Assembly (NCBI RefSeq): GCF_963576615.1 | Contig: NC_088717.1 | Location: forward strand, 57,057,526-57,121,525 | Length of the DNA stretch: 64,000 nucleotides | DNA from: Watersipora subatra | Lineage: Eukaryota; Bryozoa; Gymnolaemata; Cheilostomatida; Watersiporidae | Direction: 5' to 3' | Shown: in pieces, positions 38,601 to 48,749 of the stretch | Numbering within the stretch: position 1 is the first letter of the stretch | Layout: the number at the start of each line of letters is the position of its first letter | The notes under the pieces: generated by a model | The model's input: the letters and a program-made list of their open reading frames with translations, nothing else | What the model was told of the DNA's origin: nothing | Database searches by the model: none | Position numbers and translations under genes: made by a program

Positions 38601-41600
38601 CATTGCTATATAATATAACTAGCGGAATGCTCGGCGTTGCAGATTATTAAAAACAGCTTATAAACAGTGGCAGGTAATGTAGTTGCCTGCCACTTGCCAT
38701 TAGCCTGGCACATTGCCATTGGCTAATTTGAGAAAGCTAGTATCCCTATTGTCAAACTTACTAATAAGAGCCATGAAAGCAATTTTAGTGACGTTGCACC
38801 GTAACGTAATGCAGAGCTGCTATGCGTATTTTAGCCCAGATAACCACTCAAATCGTCCAATGAATTTAATGTGTCTTGCGTAGCCTAATTGGTTAGCTAT
38901 TGCCTGGTGAAAAGGACGTTCCGAGATCAAATCTTCTGTGATACAGATTTTTCATTGTTAGATACTAATCGCTATAGCTGGAAATCGTTACAGATAGACA
39001 GACCTAATCGCTACAGATAGACAGACCGAACCACAGACAACACGCAACCTTTGAGATTTATATATGTAAATATTTCGCAATATGTCATAATATAGTATAT
39101 ACAATACATCATAATATAGTATATACAATACGTCATAATATAGTATATACAATATTGGGACTTTTAATAGCTAATGTGCATTTTAAACCAGGGAAAGTCA
39201 AGTGAATGAACTTAAGGTGTGCAGTTCAAGTTATATACTGTAGTGAAGCTAGCTCTGAATTGTACAAAATAAAATATAACGCACATTATAAATTCCCAAC
39301 TTTTATCTAGAACAAGTGCACAGCAATTCAGAGATCATGTCAGTTTATACTGAGAAAGCCATCTAGTGTATTTTGAAATGGTTATATATTCCTTGCAAAG
39401 TGGTTATGTAGATAAGTAAAAGACTCATTGTAAGCTTTTACAAAAATTATATTTTGTGTATTTCATATTATAATAGGTTATGGTAGTTTCAAATTAAGAA
39501 TTTCTTTTCTGGCTTTAGAAAGTAGTTTTCCGATTCGAACACACCGAGGCACAGAAGTGATGGGTAGGTGTGCAGAGCAAACACTCTCTAACTGCCATGG
39601 AGTACAACAAGTCATTGACAACATGTGGTGCTTTGATACCCCTTCTTGCCATTCTGGCGCAACCAGCAGCCAAACACCATCTCCGTCGGTCCTGACTACT
39701 TCTACAGATGCCGCTACAACTGCTCAACAGTCTCCTCTACCAGAGAGCACAACTCCTAATGAAGATAGGACTCGCTTAGGTTATATATGACATCTCATTG
39801 TCCCATTTCACATGAAATATACCTATATGAATGTATATTATTCTGTTTGAGCACTTTCGTATACATGTGCTTGCGTTTTTCGGCCTGTTTGCATGTGTGT
39901 AGCTGTATTTTTACAAGCAAATAAACATTGTAATACGATAATTAATTTTGATTATATCTTTGCACCAGGTCTTATGTTGTCTATTTGAAATAGCTTTTAG
40001 TCCAGCATCAATGCTGTAACATTATATGACTGGTTTGCATATGGCAGAAGCTAGATTGTTTATAAAATCTGTAACCACTTATGCAATGACGCTAAAAGAT
40101 GGAAGAAAGCTAGAAAACGTCGTAAATCCTAAAATAAACTTGCTTTTTTACATGATGTTAATTTTTAGTATTACTTTATTGAAACTCATAAAATCATCTG
40201 GTCATGCGACAGCATTTACTAGATAGATCTAAATATCAGAATTCACACAATACTGCCTGGTAGCTTTCATAGAATCTCTTATACAACTAGGCTCGACCAA
40301 AAAATTTATTTTTTACCTAGTATCCTCAGTTTAAAGTGTTTGTTTGGGTCTTTGGATGAAAGATATATAGCTGTAAAATATGGTTGTTTTATACTATGGA
40401 AACGGTAATACCATTAAAATCTCGTCCAATCAAAGAAGCCACTGACATTTCCAGTGCTAAACTGATACTTACAATTGGAATAGAGAAACTTAGCTTGCCA
40501 ATAAAAAGAAAAAAGATTTTGCAGAACTTTCCTGTAAGTTAACTGTTAATTATTTGGCTTTTACTACAGAAACATGTGCAAAGCAAGGGAAGTGCTTGAG
40601 AATTCAAGGAGCTGGTACTGACGGCACCTGCAATGCTCAGGGCCAACGAGAAGTCTGCTTGCACTGGCAGCCAAGCAGCCACTGCAGCAAGCAAATATCA
40701 GCTTCCTTTTCCTATGTCTGCGCAATAGAAAACGCAACAAGTGAGTTTCCTGATCCTCAATACATGCCAGACAGCTTTGATTTCTTTTAGCTAATTCAAC
40801 AGTCGGGCTACTGATACAGGAAGTGAAACAGTAAAGTTTGAGTTATTGGGCTAAATTTAATCCCTAACGATAAATTGGGGTTACTAGAACATTAAATTTC
40901 TTTTAAAAAACTGACAGTCTCATCATCTACTTCTCTGAGCAAAATATATTGTCTCAGTCAAGTTACTATAAAAACAAAAGCTCTGTCTATAGGTTCTTGT
41001 ATTCTTAGAGTGCCGCTTGATAGCTTGCTGCGATACTGATTTGAATTCTCTAAAGCTGTTCTGCATTGTTTTTTTGTTAATCCATCCAATCTCTTTTTCA
41101 CAGATTCGAGTGAAAACACATCTATTGGTGATTGGAGAAGTGGAGAGAACAACTCAGTGTGCAATAGAGTGGATGGTGGGACATGGGCTTGTTTTGCAGT
41201 ATCTGATGCTCCGACTAGTACAGTAGATAGTACATCAGGTACTCCCATACACTCCGACTAGTACAGTAGATAGTACATCAGGTACTCCCATACACTCCGA
41301 CTAGTACAGTAGATAGTACATCAGGTACTCCCATACACTCCGACTAGTACAGTAGATAGTACATCAGGTACTCCCATACACTCCGACTAGTACAGTAGAT
41401 AGTACATCAGGTACTCCCATACACTCCGACTAGTACAGTAGATAGTACATCAGGTACTCCCATACACTCCGACTAGTACAGTAGATAGTACATCAGGTAC
41501 TCTCATACACTCCGACTAGTACAGTAGATAGTACATCAGGTACTCCCATACACTCCGACTAGTACAGTAGATAGTACATCAGGTACTCCCATACACTCCA

Positions 41601-44600
41601 GATAGATACTCCCATAGAGGTACTCCCATATAGGTACTCCCATAGAGGTACTCCCATAGAGGTACTCCCATAGAGGTACTCCCATAGAGGTACTCCCATA
41701 GAGGTACTCCCATAGAGGTACTCCCATAGAGGTACTCCCATAGAGGTACTCCCATAGAGGTACTCCCATAGAGGTACTCCCATAGAGGTACTCCCATAGA
41801 GGTACTCCCATAGAGGTACTCCCATAGAGGTACTCCCATACACGTATCATATTGGCGAGTCAAAAAAATATATGAGTAATTTTTGAATCATGATGAGCAC
41901 GCATTCCTTTGCTTCTTGCTGGTTTAAAACTAAAAACTTGGTTCGAAGTAATACAAAGCAGTCAATGTCTATAGTAATAGTAGTAGTTGCAGCAAGTAGT
42001 AGTATCAGCAGTAACAAAGTGTCAGTTACTGTAAAAATAACAAAAGTGGTGATAGCAGTAAAAGAAGTAGCAGACTCAGTAGCAGTGCTACAAATAGTAC
42101 TAGTACTAGTAGAGTTAGTATGAGTAGCAGTAGTAGTAGTTGTAAGAGCAGTAAGGGAATAAGTACTAGTATGATTAATAGTAGTGAGAGTGATTGTCGC
42201 ATTAGTAGTAACAACTAGTAGTAGTAATTGTAGTACTAGCAGTTTTAGTAGTCATGGTAGTAGTAGTGGCAGTAATAGCAGTAGTGCTAGTATCAGAGGT
42301 AGTAGTATTAGTAGCAGCAAAACTAGTACTACTAATAGTACTGGTACTATTAGTAGGTTTAGTAGCAATAGTAGTAGTAGCAGTTCTTAAAACAATAGCA
42401 GTAGTAGCAATAGCGGTGGTAGTAGTAGTAGTAGTAATGACAGTATTAGCGGTAGTCGTAGGTGCAGCCGCAGTAGCAGCGATCTAAAAGCTTATCACTG
42501 TAATCTTAGATTAGCTACAACACTGTGAAACTCTTAGACTTGTTAGTTATTCACAAGCATTATAGTATTAACCCCATAGAATTGAGAAGATAATGTATCG
42601 TGTTTTAATACACTTATGTTGCTTTGATAAGCTGTTAGGATATAGTTATCTTTTTTAGAAAAATAACTGTCAACCTAGCAATATGATCAAGCCATTGATT
42701 CAATTAAACAATTTTTTCATAGATAAACATCCTTGAATAAGCAACTCTTGATGTGACAGCAAAGTTCTGAGAAAATGCTACCTCACCATTGTTATTTTTG
42801 TGATTATAGGTTTCTATTATCCACTAGTTTCGGATAACAACAGCGTAACAGACGCGCTTTGTCAATTGTTTGAAGCCGGAAGATTCTGTGGGCAAGCAAG
42901 TGAACATCTTTGGTGTGTGCCAACTGCCCACTGTAGATCACCTTCTACTACAAGTAATACCTTGAAAACTGATGAAGGAATGGCTAGTAATACGCATTCA
43001 ACTACAGAGACTGCCGCAACAACAACTAGGGTGATAACACCCACTACAAAACCAGTGGTGGCTACTACTGCAATATCAGCAACAAAAACAACTATTACCA
43101 CAGCTATTAATGTAATGCCTGCTACAACTCCTACTTTGACTCTTACCACTACTCCTACTACAACTCCTGCAAGCATTTTTACAACCACTCCTTCTACCAC
43201 TCCTACTACCACTCTTACTATGACTCCTTCCACCACTCCTACTACCACTCTTACTACGACTCCTACTACCGCTCCTACAACCACTCCTACTACCACTCGT
43301 ACTACATCTCCTACTACCACTCCTACTACAACTCCTACTACCACTCCTACTACCACTCCTACTATGATTCCTACAACCACTCCTACTACAACTCCTACTA
43401 CCTTTTCTGCTCCCATTCCTACTACGACTCCTACTACTACTCCAGCTACCCTTCCTACTACCACACCAACTACCACTCCTACTGCTACTCCTACTACCAC
43501 TCCTACTACCACTTCTACTACGACTCATACTACCTCTTCTGCTACCACTACAACTACCACTCCTACTACTACTCCTATTACCCTTCCTACTGCTACTACC
43601 TCTCCTACTACCACTTCTACTACCACTCCTACTACCATTCCTACTACCACTCCTACTACTACCTCTACCACCACTCCTACTACCACTCCTAATACTGCTT
43701 CTACTACTACTCCTACTATGACTCCTATTACAACTCCTACAACCACTCCTACTACAACTCCTACTACCTCTTCTACTGCCACTCCTGCTACCGCCCCTAC
43801 TACCATTTCTACTACCACTCCTGCTACTACTTCAACTACCACTTCTACTACTGCTACTACTACCACCCCTACTACTACTCTTACTACCATCACTCCTACT
43901 ACTACTCCTACTACCACTCCTACTACCACTTCTACTACTACTCCTACTACCACTGTTACTTTCAATCATATTGTCAATCCTACTACCACTCCTACTACTC
44001 CTGTTACTACCCCTACGACCACCCTTACTACTACACCTACTACCAGACCTACTACCACTACTGCTGCCCCGGTCTTAACAAATCCCATTATAACAGTTAC
44101 TATCACATCGTCTGCTACCGGTAACACATTACCGTCTGCTACCACGACCCCTTCAACAAGTGGAACACTGCCCACATCAGCTAAACCAACACCCACCACA
44201 CCAATCCCAGCTATTATGACAATGACCACTTTAGCACTTACTCCAACTATAGAAACCATAACTTCCACAGAATCAGCAGACAACATACGACCTATCACTG
44301 GTTTATCTTCGACTACCTCGGCATCAGCTTTTAGAGTTATCTCTACTGCTGGTACATCAAGTTCTATACTAAACAGAATTGTTTCAACAGATCTAACCAA
44401 ACAGCCAAACCTTTCAACAGGAGCAACACCTGCAACCCCACTCTCAGACCCGCCAAGAAGTTCCAAATCAGGAACAAGTGCAATCACCAAATCTTTTTTA
44501 TCATCTAATGCTAATCCAACAGAAAGGAGTAGAACTAGTAACAGCTCAACTGAAGTAACTAGTACAAGTCTGGTCAATCATACAGTAGTTGTGGAAGGCA

Positions 44601-47106
44601 ACATGAACTGTAATGCATGTGGTCCATGGAGATCTCGTTTCACTTGTTCTGCCACATGTGGTAATGGCATTCGGCGGTGGCAGCGGGAGTGCCCAGTTGA
44701 ATCAACTTGTGAAACAACCAGCGTTTCCAAGTGTGCCACTCAGGTTGGTTCTCAGTGTAGCTCAGACATATTAGTGCTATAAGTCATACAGAGAATGTGA
44801 CATACTTCTTTTTTTTTCTTCCAAATTCTCATGACCTCTTTAAATTTATTGCAGCTGTAGCTAGTGTTTTATCCTTGCAACGTCGGCTGAAGATGATGTT
44901 TGTCAGTTTCCTAGTCAGTATGGATCATTTATGCTACTGCGACTAAGATAAAAAATTTCATTGATAGTTAACAGTCTATGTATATAAATTTCAGTGTTTG
45001 TTTGCCTGTCATCTGTTTGTCATTTGCGTGTTTAGCTATAGCGATAAAGTTTTAGGAACACAGAGTCCAATTTGCGTTGAATTTGAACTCAGAACCTCCA
45101 GATCTGCATGTTAACCACTAGACCAAGTGGTTACATTGCTATACAATGAAATAATTGTGGTCATACTCATTACACCTTTTGAAATACGCATGCCTGGAGT
45201 GCTTGCAAAAGTACTATTGATTACGACTAGCACTCTTGAAGATCATGATTGATTGCGTGAGAAATCATTAAGCATAACGTACAAGCACAACATATAAGCA
45301 CAATTATAAGCACGACTTTTACTATAGTAACTTAATTTACTAACCTATAAGATAATTCTAGCTAACTAGTTTAAATTACTCAAATTCATTGGATAAAGAA
45401 AATTAGCCGATGGCAACTACATTACCTGCCACTGTTTATAAGCTGTTTTTTAATACCCGTGCAACGCCAGATATTCGGCTAGTCTATATGTATAGTTCTA
45501 AAAGTGTGTGTGTGTGTGTGTATGTGTGTCCCTCCAGCTATAGCTATTACTAGAATAGCGTAGCTAGGCAATTCTGACACAATGTAATGGCGTACCATCA
45601 TTAGAAGCCTACTAGCTTACTGGAATTTTCCATTGACAATATGCCAGGCCATTTGGCATTGGCCTGCCACTTGCTGGAGAGTTGCCTGCCAACAAGTAGC
45701 AGGCAACTCTCATTACTTCTCACTGCTTATAAGCTGATTTTTAATCCCCGGGTGATGCCGGGAGGCACTGCTAGTTAAAAGATATAGTAAGCATACAAAA
45801 CCTCTATTGGTGATTTCTTTTTTAGCTTACTTTTTACAAACATTTCACTTTTTTATATTTTTATACAAGACATTTTTTCATTACGTGCATTATTTATTAA
45901 GGTGTTATCATAAATTCTGTGCTGTAGGGCAAATTTAATTAGTTACAGTTAATTCTAATAAATAGACTTTCTCTAACATATCACCGTTCTAACATACAAA
46001 CATATCACTGTTCTAACATACAAACATATCACCGTTCTAATACACAAACAGATTAAAAAATGAGATAATTTTGTACGTGAAGGGCTGACTTTGTTGTGGT
46101 TAATCTGGGCACACGTTCTTGAATTTTTCTACTGAAGCCTCCTGACTGAGTCATACTGGGTACGCCGCCGTTGAACGATGTTAACTCCATGAACATTAGC
46201 TCAGTCTCAAACATATACATGTAGGAGTACAAAGTAAGACAACTTCTGCAGAGATAATTTAAAGTGCTACGCACCATTTGATGAATTCGACTAAGTTCAC
46301 TCAGTCAATGTGAGGCTTTCGTAAAAATTCTAGCAAATACTGTTGGTTAGACATAAATTCAAAGAGCAGAAAATCAATAGAAGCTCTAAAACTGGTTTGT
46401 TTCCTCTTTAAAAAAGGTTTCTCTGGGCGACTGATAAAAAAGGTTGCACTTTATTATCACCCGATAAGAAATACATGATACTCAGTTTTTTTTGTGATTT
46501 GTAAACACCGACTTGCTGTTCTGCTGCACCAATCCTTTTATAAAAATGTTTGCTTTGATTAACTTTAAGAAAACCATTTGTATTAGCAAACTGTTTGTAT
46601 TTCTCTTTTAGCTAGTAATTTTTTTTTATTAAATACATCATTTTTCTGTATTTTTGGCAAATATAGATTGACACAATTTTTTGCTCAAGTAAACTTGCAC
46701 CCAAAAGCACTTAATTAAAAGCAGTAATTTGTTTCAGGCATGCCCGGTTCACCGTAATACTCGCGCACCTCCACCATCGACAACAAAGTCCCGACGTAGC
46801 CGGCAAAATAATAGGCGTGAAAACAAGGAAGCAAGACAGAAAATAAAAGAGGCTAGACAAGAGAGCAGGGCAAGAAGAGCCAAGTATCGTCAATCTGGGG
46901 GTGGCAACTACGGTGGCAACTATGGTGGCAACTATGGTGGCAACTATGGTGGCAACTACGGTGGCAACTACGGTGGCAACTACGATGGATATCGTGAATC
47001 AGAGGCAGCAACTCCGACGGCTGACACGACTCTCTCACATGGGATTAGCATACAGTCCTCCAGGCTTAACCTCATAAATTACCTTCTCAATAACTTTTTG
47101 CGGTGA
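29631..47106 (+). CDS. SM2: secreted 12-Cys-module, mucin, TSP1 protein
   Basis: Nine exons: 29631-29658, 31766-31804, 32880-33092 (A3), 36406-36534 (B3), 39519-39779 (C3), 40570-40740 (A4), 41104-41238 (B4), 42810-44743 and 46738-47106. The sum is 3279 nt, 1092 aa. Exons 1 and 2 join in phase 1 into the signal peptide MDSKILKLLILSVTLSVTA. Residues 23-223 form the first 12-Cys module with a Ser/Thr tail. Residues 224 to about 365 form the second. A Thr/Pro mucin region runs to about 919, a thrombospondin type-1 repeat covers about 924-973, and a basic tail with GNYGG repeats ends the protein. Modules 1 and 2 pair one-to-one with those of SM1 in exon length (B 129/129 and 135/135, A2/A4 171/171). 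A mucin-like extracellular-matrix or surface-coat protein is likely. The module family is not recognised. Confidence 0.82.
30080..30760. repeat. ATATCATACAT-rich degenerate simple sequence
   Basis: About 700 bp of loosely repeated CATATATCATACATCATA-like sequence in SM2 intron 1. Open frames here are by-products of composition. Confidence 0.8.
31490..31570. repeat. Short 20-bp tandem repeat
   Basis: Four to five copies of CATCTGTAGTCAGCACCTG-like units in SM2 intron 1, just upstream of the second signal-peptide exon. Confidence 0.8.
33564..35745 (+). mobile_element. Composite repeat R, copy 2, with nested insertion
   Basis: Homologous along its length to 19335-20665: start TAGTAGGTGAGTGCTCGG, shared body, tRNA-like section, end ACACTGAGATTTGTATG. 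It is interrupted at 34263-35156 by an inverted-repeat element. Lies in the SM2 A3-B3 intron, while copy 1 lies in the SM1 B1-C1 intron, so the two are independent insertions. Confidence 0.65.
34267..35152. mobile_element. DNA transposon (non-autonomous), long TIRs, TTAA flanks
   Basis: About 886 bp with inverted repeats of about 130 bp: AGGTTGACTTGCAACAAAAT at the left, its near reverse complement at the right. TTAA flanks both ends (34263-34266 and 35153-35156). Comparison with repeat R copy 1 confirms an insertion. TTAA duplication is typical of piggyBac-type elements; the interior encodes no transposase. Confidence 0.75.
36725..37167 (-). repeat. SINE-like tail plus 28-bp minisatellite from its tRNA-like head
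   Basis: Reversed SINE-like tail (ATCTCAATGTTTGTCTGTC) and body at 36745-36850, followed by about 12 tandem 28-bp units. Read on the minus strand the unit is CTAGCCTTGTGGTTACAAGTG, which resembles a tRNA A box. The tandem array appears to grow out of the SINE head. SM2 B3-C3 intron. Confidence 0.75.
37540..38480 (-). mobile_element. Composite repeat R, reversed partial copy
   Basis: The reverse complement matches the body of repeat R (for example TAAGCTAAATTCATTTAAGT, found on the other strand at about 20015 and 34240). It lacks the tRNA-like end and has an unrelated stretch near 38000-38330. SM2 B3-C3 intron. Confidence 0.55.
38617..39075 (+). mobile_element. Short R-related element (about 460 bp)
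   Basis: Starts ACTAGCGGAATGCTCGGCG and ends ACCTTTGAGATTTATATATG, with a tRNA-like part (TAGCCTAATTGGTTAGC and GATCAAATC) between. A second 5'-end fragment sits immediately upstream at 38470-38615. It shares both ends with repeat R but has a shorter middle. Confidence 0.6.
41209..41582 (+). repeat. 43-bp minisatellite carrying the B4 splice donor, 9 copies
   Basis: The last 30 bases of exon B4 plus its donor (AGTACATCAG|GTACTCCC) are repeated eight more times at 43-bp spacing; GT sites follow 41238, 41281 and so on to 41582. Forty-three is not a multiple of three, so use of a later donor would usually shift the frame. Confidence 0.95.
41608..41843. repeat. 14-bp minisatellite derived from the 43-bp array
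   Basis: About 17 copies of AGGTACTCCCATAG directly follow the 43-bp array and share its GTACTCCCATA segment, so one array seems to have seeded the other. Open minus-strand frames (MGVPLWEYLYGST) are by-products. Confidence 0.95.
41960..42482. repeat. Degenerate AGT/GTA trinucleotide tract
   Basis: About 520 bp of interrupted AGTAGTAGT and AGCAGTAATAGT in the intron directly before the mucin exon. Confidence 0.9.
42810..44743 (+). other. SM2 giant exon: C4 domain, mucin region, TSP1 start
   Basis: Single 1934-nt exon of SM2. The first roughly 40 codons are the C4 part (VTDALC, FCG, HLWCVPTAHC). Then about 550 codons, mostly PTTT/STTT repeats with near-regular CCTACTACCACT units, are expected to be heavily O-glycosylated. 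The last 50 codons start a thrombospondin type-1 repeat (CGPWRSRFTCSATCGNGIRR). The exon ends ACT CAG|GTTGGT in phase 0. If the intron is not removed, the frame stops at 44782 after GSQCSSDILVL. Confidence 0.85.
44975..45487 (-). mobile_element. R-related SINE-like element, reversed
   Basis: On the minus strand it starts TAGCCGAATATCTGGCGTTG, contains TTGGTCTAGTGGTTAACATG (A-box-like) and GAGTTCAAATTC (B-box-like), and ends with the ACAAACACTGAAATTTATA tail. It lies in the last SM2 intron. Confidence 0.65.
45488..45775 (-). mobile_element. Second reversed R-related element with (GT)n tail
   Basis: On the minus strand it begins CTAGCAGTGCCTCCCGGCAT, shares GCTTATAAGCAGTGAG and GTTGCCTGC segments with 38617-39075, and ends at a (GT)n run at about 45505-45530. 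Confidence 0.55.
46738..47106 (+). other. SM2 last exon: end of TSP1, basic stretch, GNYGG repeats
   Basis: Follows TTTGTTTCAG in phase 0 and opens with ACPV, which supplies the sixth Cys of the TSP1 repeat (CATQ|ACPV). Then comes an Arg/Lys-rich stretch (KSRRSRQNNRRENKEARQK) likely to be helical. Next are seven 12-bp GGCAACTAYGGT repeats giving GNYGG units. A 40-residue tail leads to the stop TGA at 47104-47106. The mixture of basic and Gly-Asn-Tyr repeats recalls structural matrix proteins, which is inference. Confidence 0.75.
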
Positions 47107-48749
47107 TGACTAATTCTATTGAGCTTATATTTATATATTACTTCCTGACAGCAAACTTACAAAAGAACAGATTTGTTACCGAGCTGTAATACTGCCGTGA
47201 TTGGTGAAATGTATGTCTATTTAATGAAAATTTTGAGTTGTTTATTCTTGCTCAAAAAATAACAGCAAGTGTAACAATTTTAGTGTTTGATGTAAATAAG
47301 TGTGTGAGAAGAGCCTTCTATCCAATGGTTAGTGAATGCATCAAATCTTTGTCTTTTCTGTTACCATCAGACTTTTTGAAAGACTTCTAGAAGCATTGTA
47401 ATTTATAATCCAATAAGCACACACTTTAACCGGAGCAAATAACATGAGAAGTAACTAAGGGATGGGGTTGGTTTCAGCTGGTCAGAAGCTCTTTTATTCT
47501 GAACCTACAGGAGAATACGGTTTTAATGATTGTTCAAATAGTTTTAAAGAATGAAAGCAGTTCATTTATTTATGTTTGAGCTCAGTTGTCACTTTTACAA
47601 TAACACAAGCCTAAAATGGCTTGTCTACACTAATACTGTTTGCTTAAAAGAGTGTTACGAAATTTCGGTCTTTGTAGACATTTAAATGACTGGAGAGCTA
47701 GAAATTCAGAAATATGGCTAAAATACTCAAATAAGAAAAATATGGCTAAAATTCAAATATGGCCAAAAAATTTCCGTAATGCTTCGCTATTGTGAACCCC
47801 TAATTTTACAATTATTAAACCGATCAAGTTTGAGCTACTAGTATTTTCGCTTGCGCGAAAAACATTATTTGAAAAAATTATGATTATTGTGGGATAGTAA
47901 CTATTTTAGGCATATTATAGCCAGTCATTTACCTTTTTTTGAAGAAGCTGCTATGGAGGTGCAAAAGTAATTGGTTGAGTGATGGTAGGTGAAAATGATC
48001 AATCAAGAAACCTGTATGTTCAACCAATCAGAATAGGGAATTTCAACAATCCTAGAACAATGGGATTACATAACCTACGCATACATTGTATATGAGGACA
48101 CGTTTTAGCAGATAAAACCCACAAGAGTGTTTGTTTGGTAATAAGTCTCACTCGACCTACACTGACCTTGATCTCTCGACAACCTATCATTGAGTGGCCA
48201 GAGAGGAACATTAATGAACAATCGCTGGACCTTATCGCCGACCACTGAAACCCTAGCATCTCTAACGACTCATCAATATTATCACTGTTCGTCACTGTTA
48301 TTTAAACTGCTGCTCTAAGTATGTGTATTTGCCCTTAACAGGCTTTTTTTCTATATGTTTTCATGGTAACAAGGCGATGAAATTAATAGAGCAAACGCAA
48401 CCATCAGGATCGGAGTCTTTTTTCCTCACGTCTAGAAATAAATTTCCATATCGAACGTTGAGGTAAAGTGATATAACCAATAGTAGCGTTACCAAAAACA
48501 GTTGTAATGAGATCCTCTGAGACCTTGATGAGCCTGGATAGCTGGAACTAACTGACCAATCGCTGACAGAGTATAAGTTTATCATTTATAATTCTGATTT
48601 TGTTAAATCAGATCAGAAGTGAAAAAACAAGCGAAGCTTCCATTGTCTACCAGCAAACTAGTTTGTTAGCAACTAACCACAAAGAATATCTATATTTGGT
48701 AAGATTTAACGTAACAACATATTATAAATTATATGCAACAGTGATATTA
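47107..48749. other. Intergenic region, convergent 3' ends
   Basis: Lies between the SM2 stop (+) and the stop of helical-gene copy 2 (-). No exon or repeat recognised. Confidence 0.5.

Noticed and set aside
41536-41863. Overlapping minus-strand frames encoding MGVPLWEYLYGST repeats
   Set aside because: Produced by the 14-bp array, which opens all three frames in turn; no gene signals.
28440-42936. C exons as an ADAMTS-type cysteine-rich domain
   Set aside because: Only the LWC motif is shared; the other conserved positions of that domain are not seen.
42862-44577. Long minus-strand frames rich in Val/Gly or Ser/Arg opposite the mucin exon
   Set aside because: Reverse complements of the Thr-rich codons; the plus-strand exon has conserved Cys motifs and splice sites.
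42800-44782. Single-exon mucin gene starting at the ATG at 42800
   Set aside because: That ATG lies in the intron end before a good acceptor; the phase and Cys pattern join the exon to B4.
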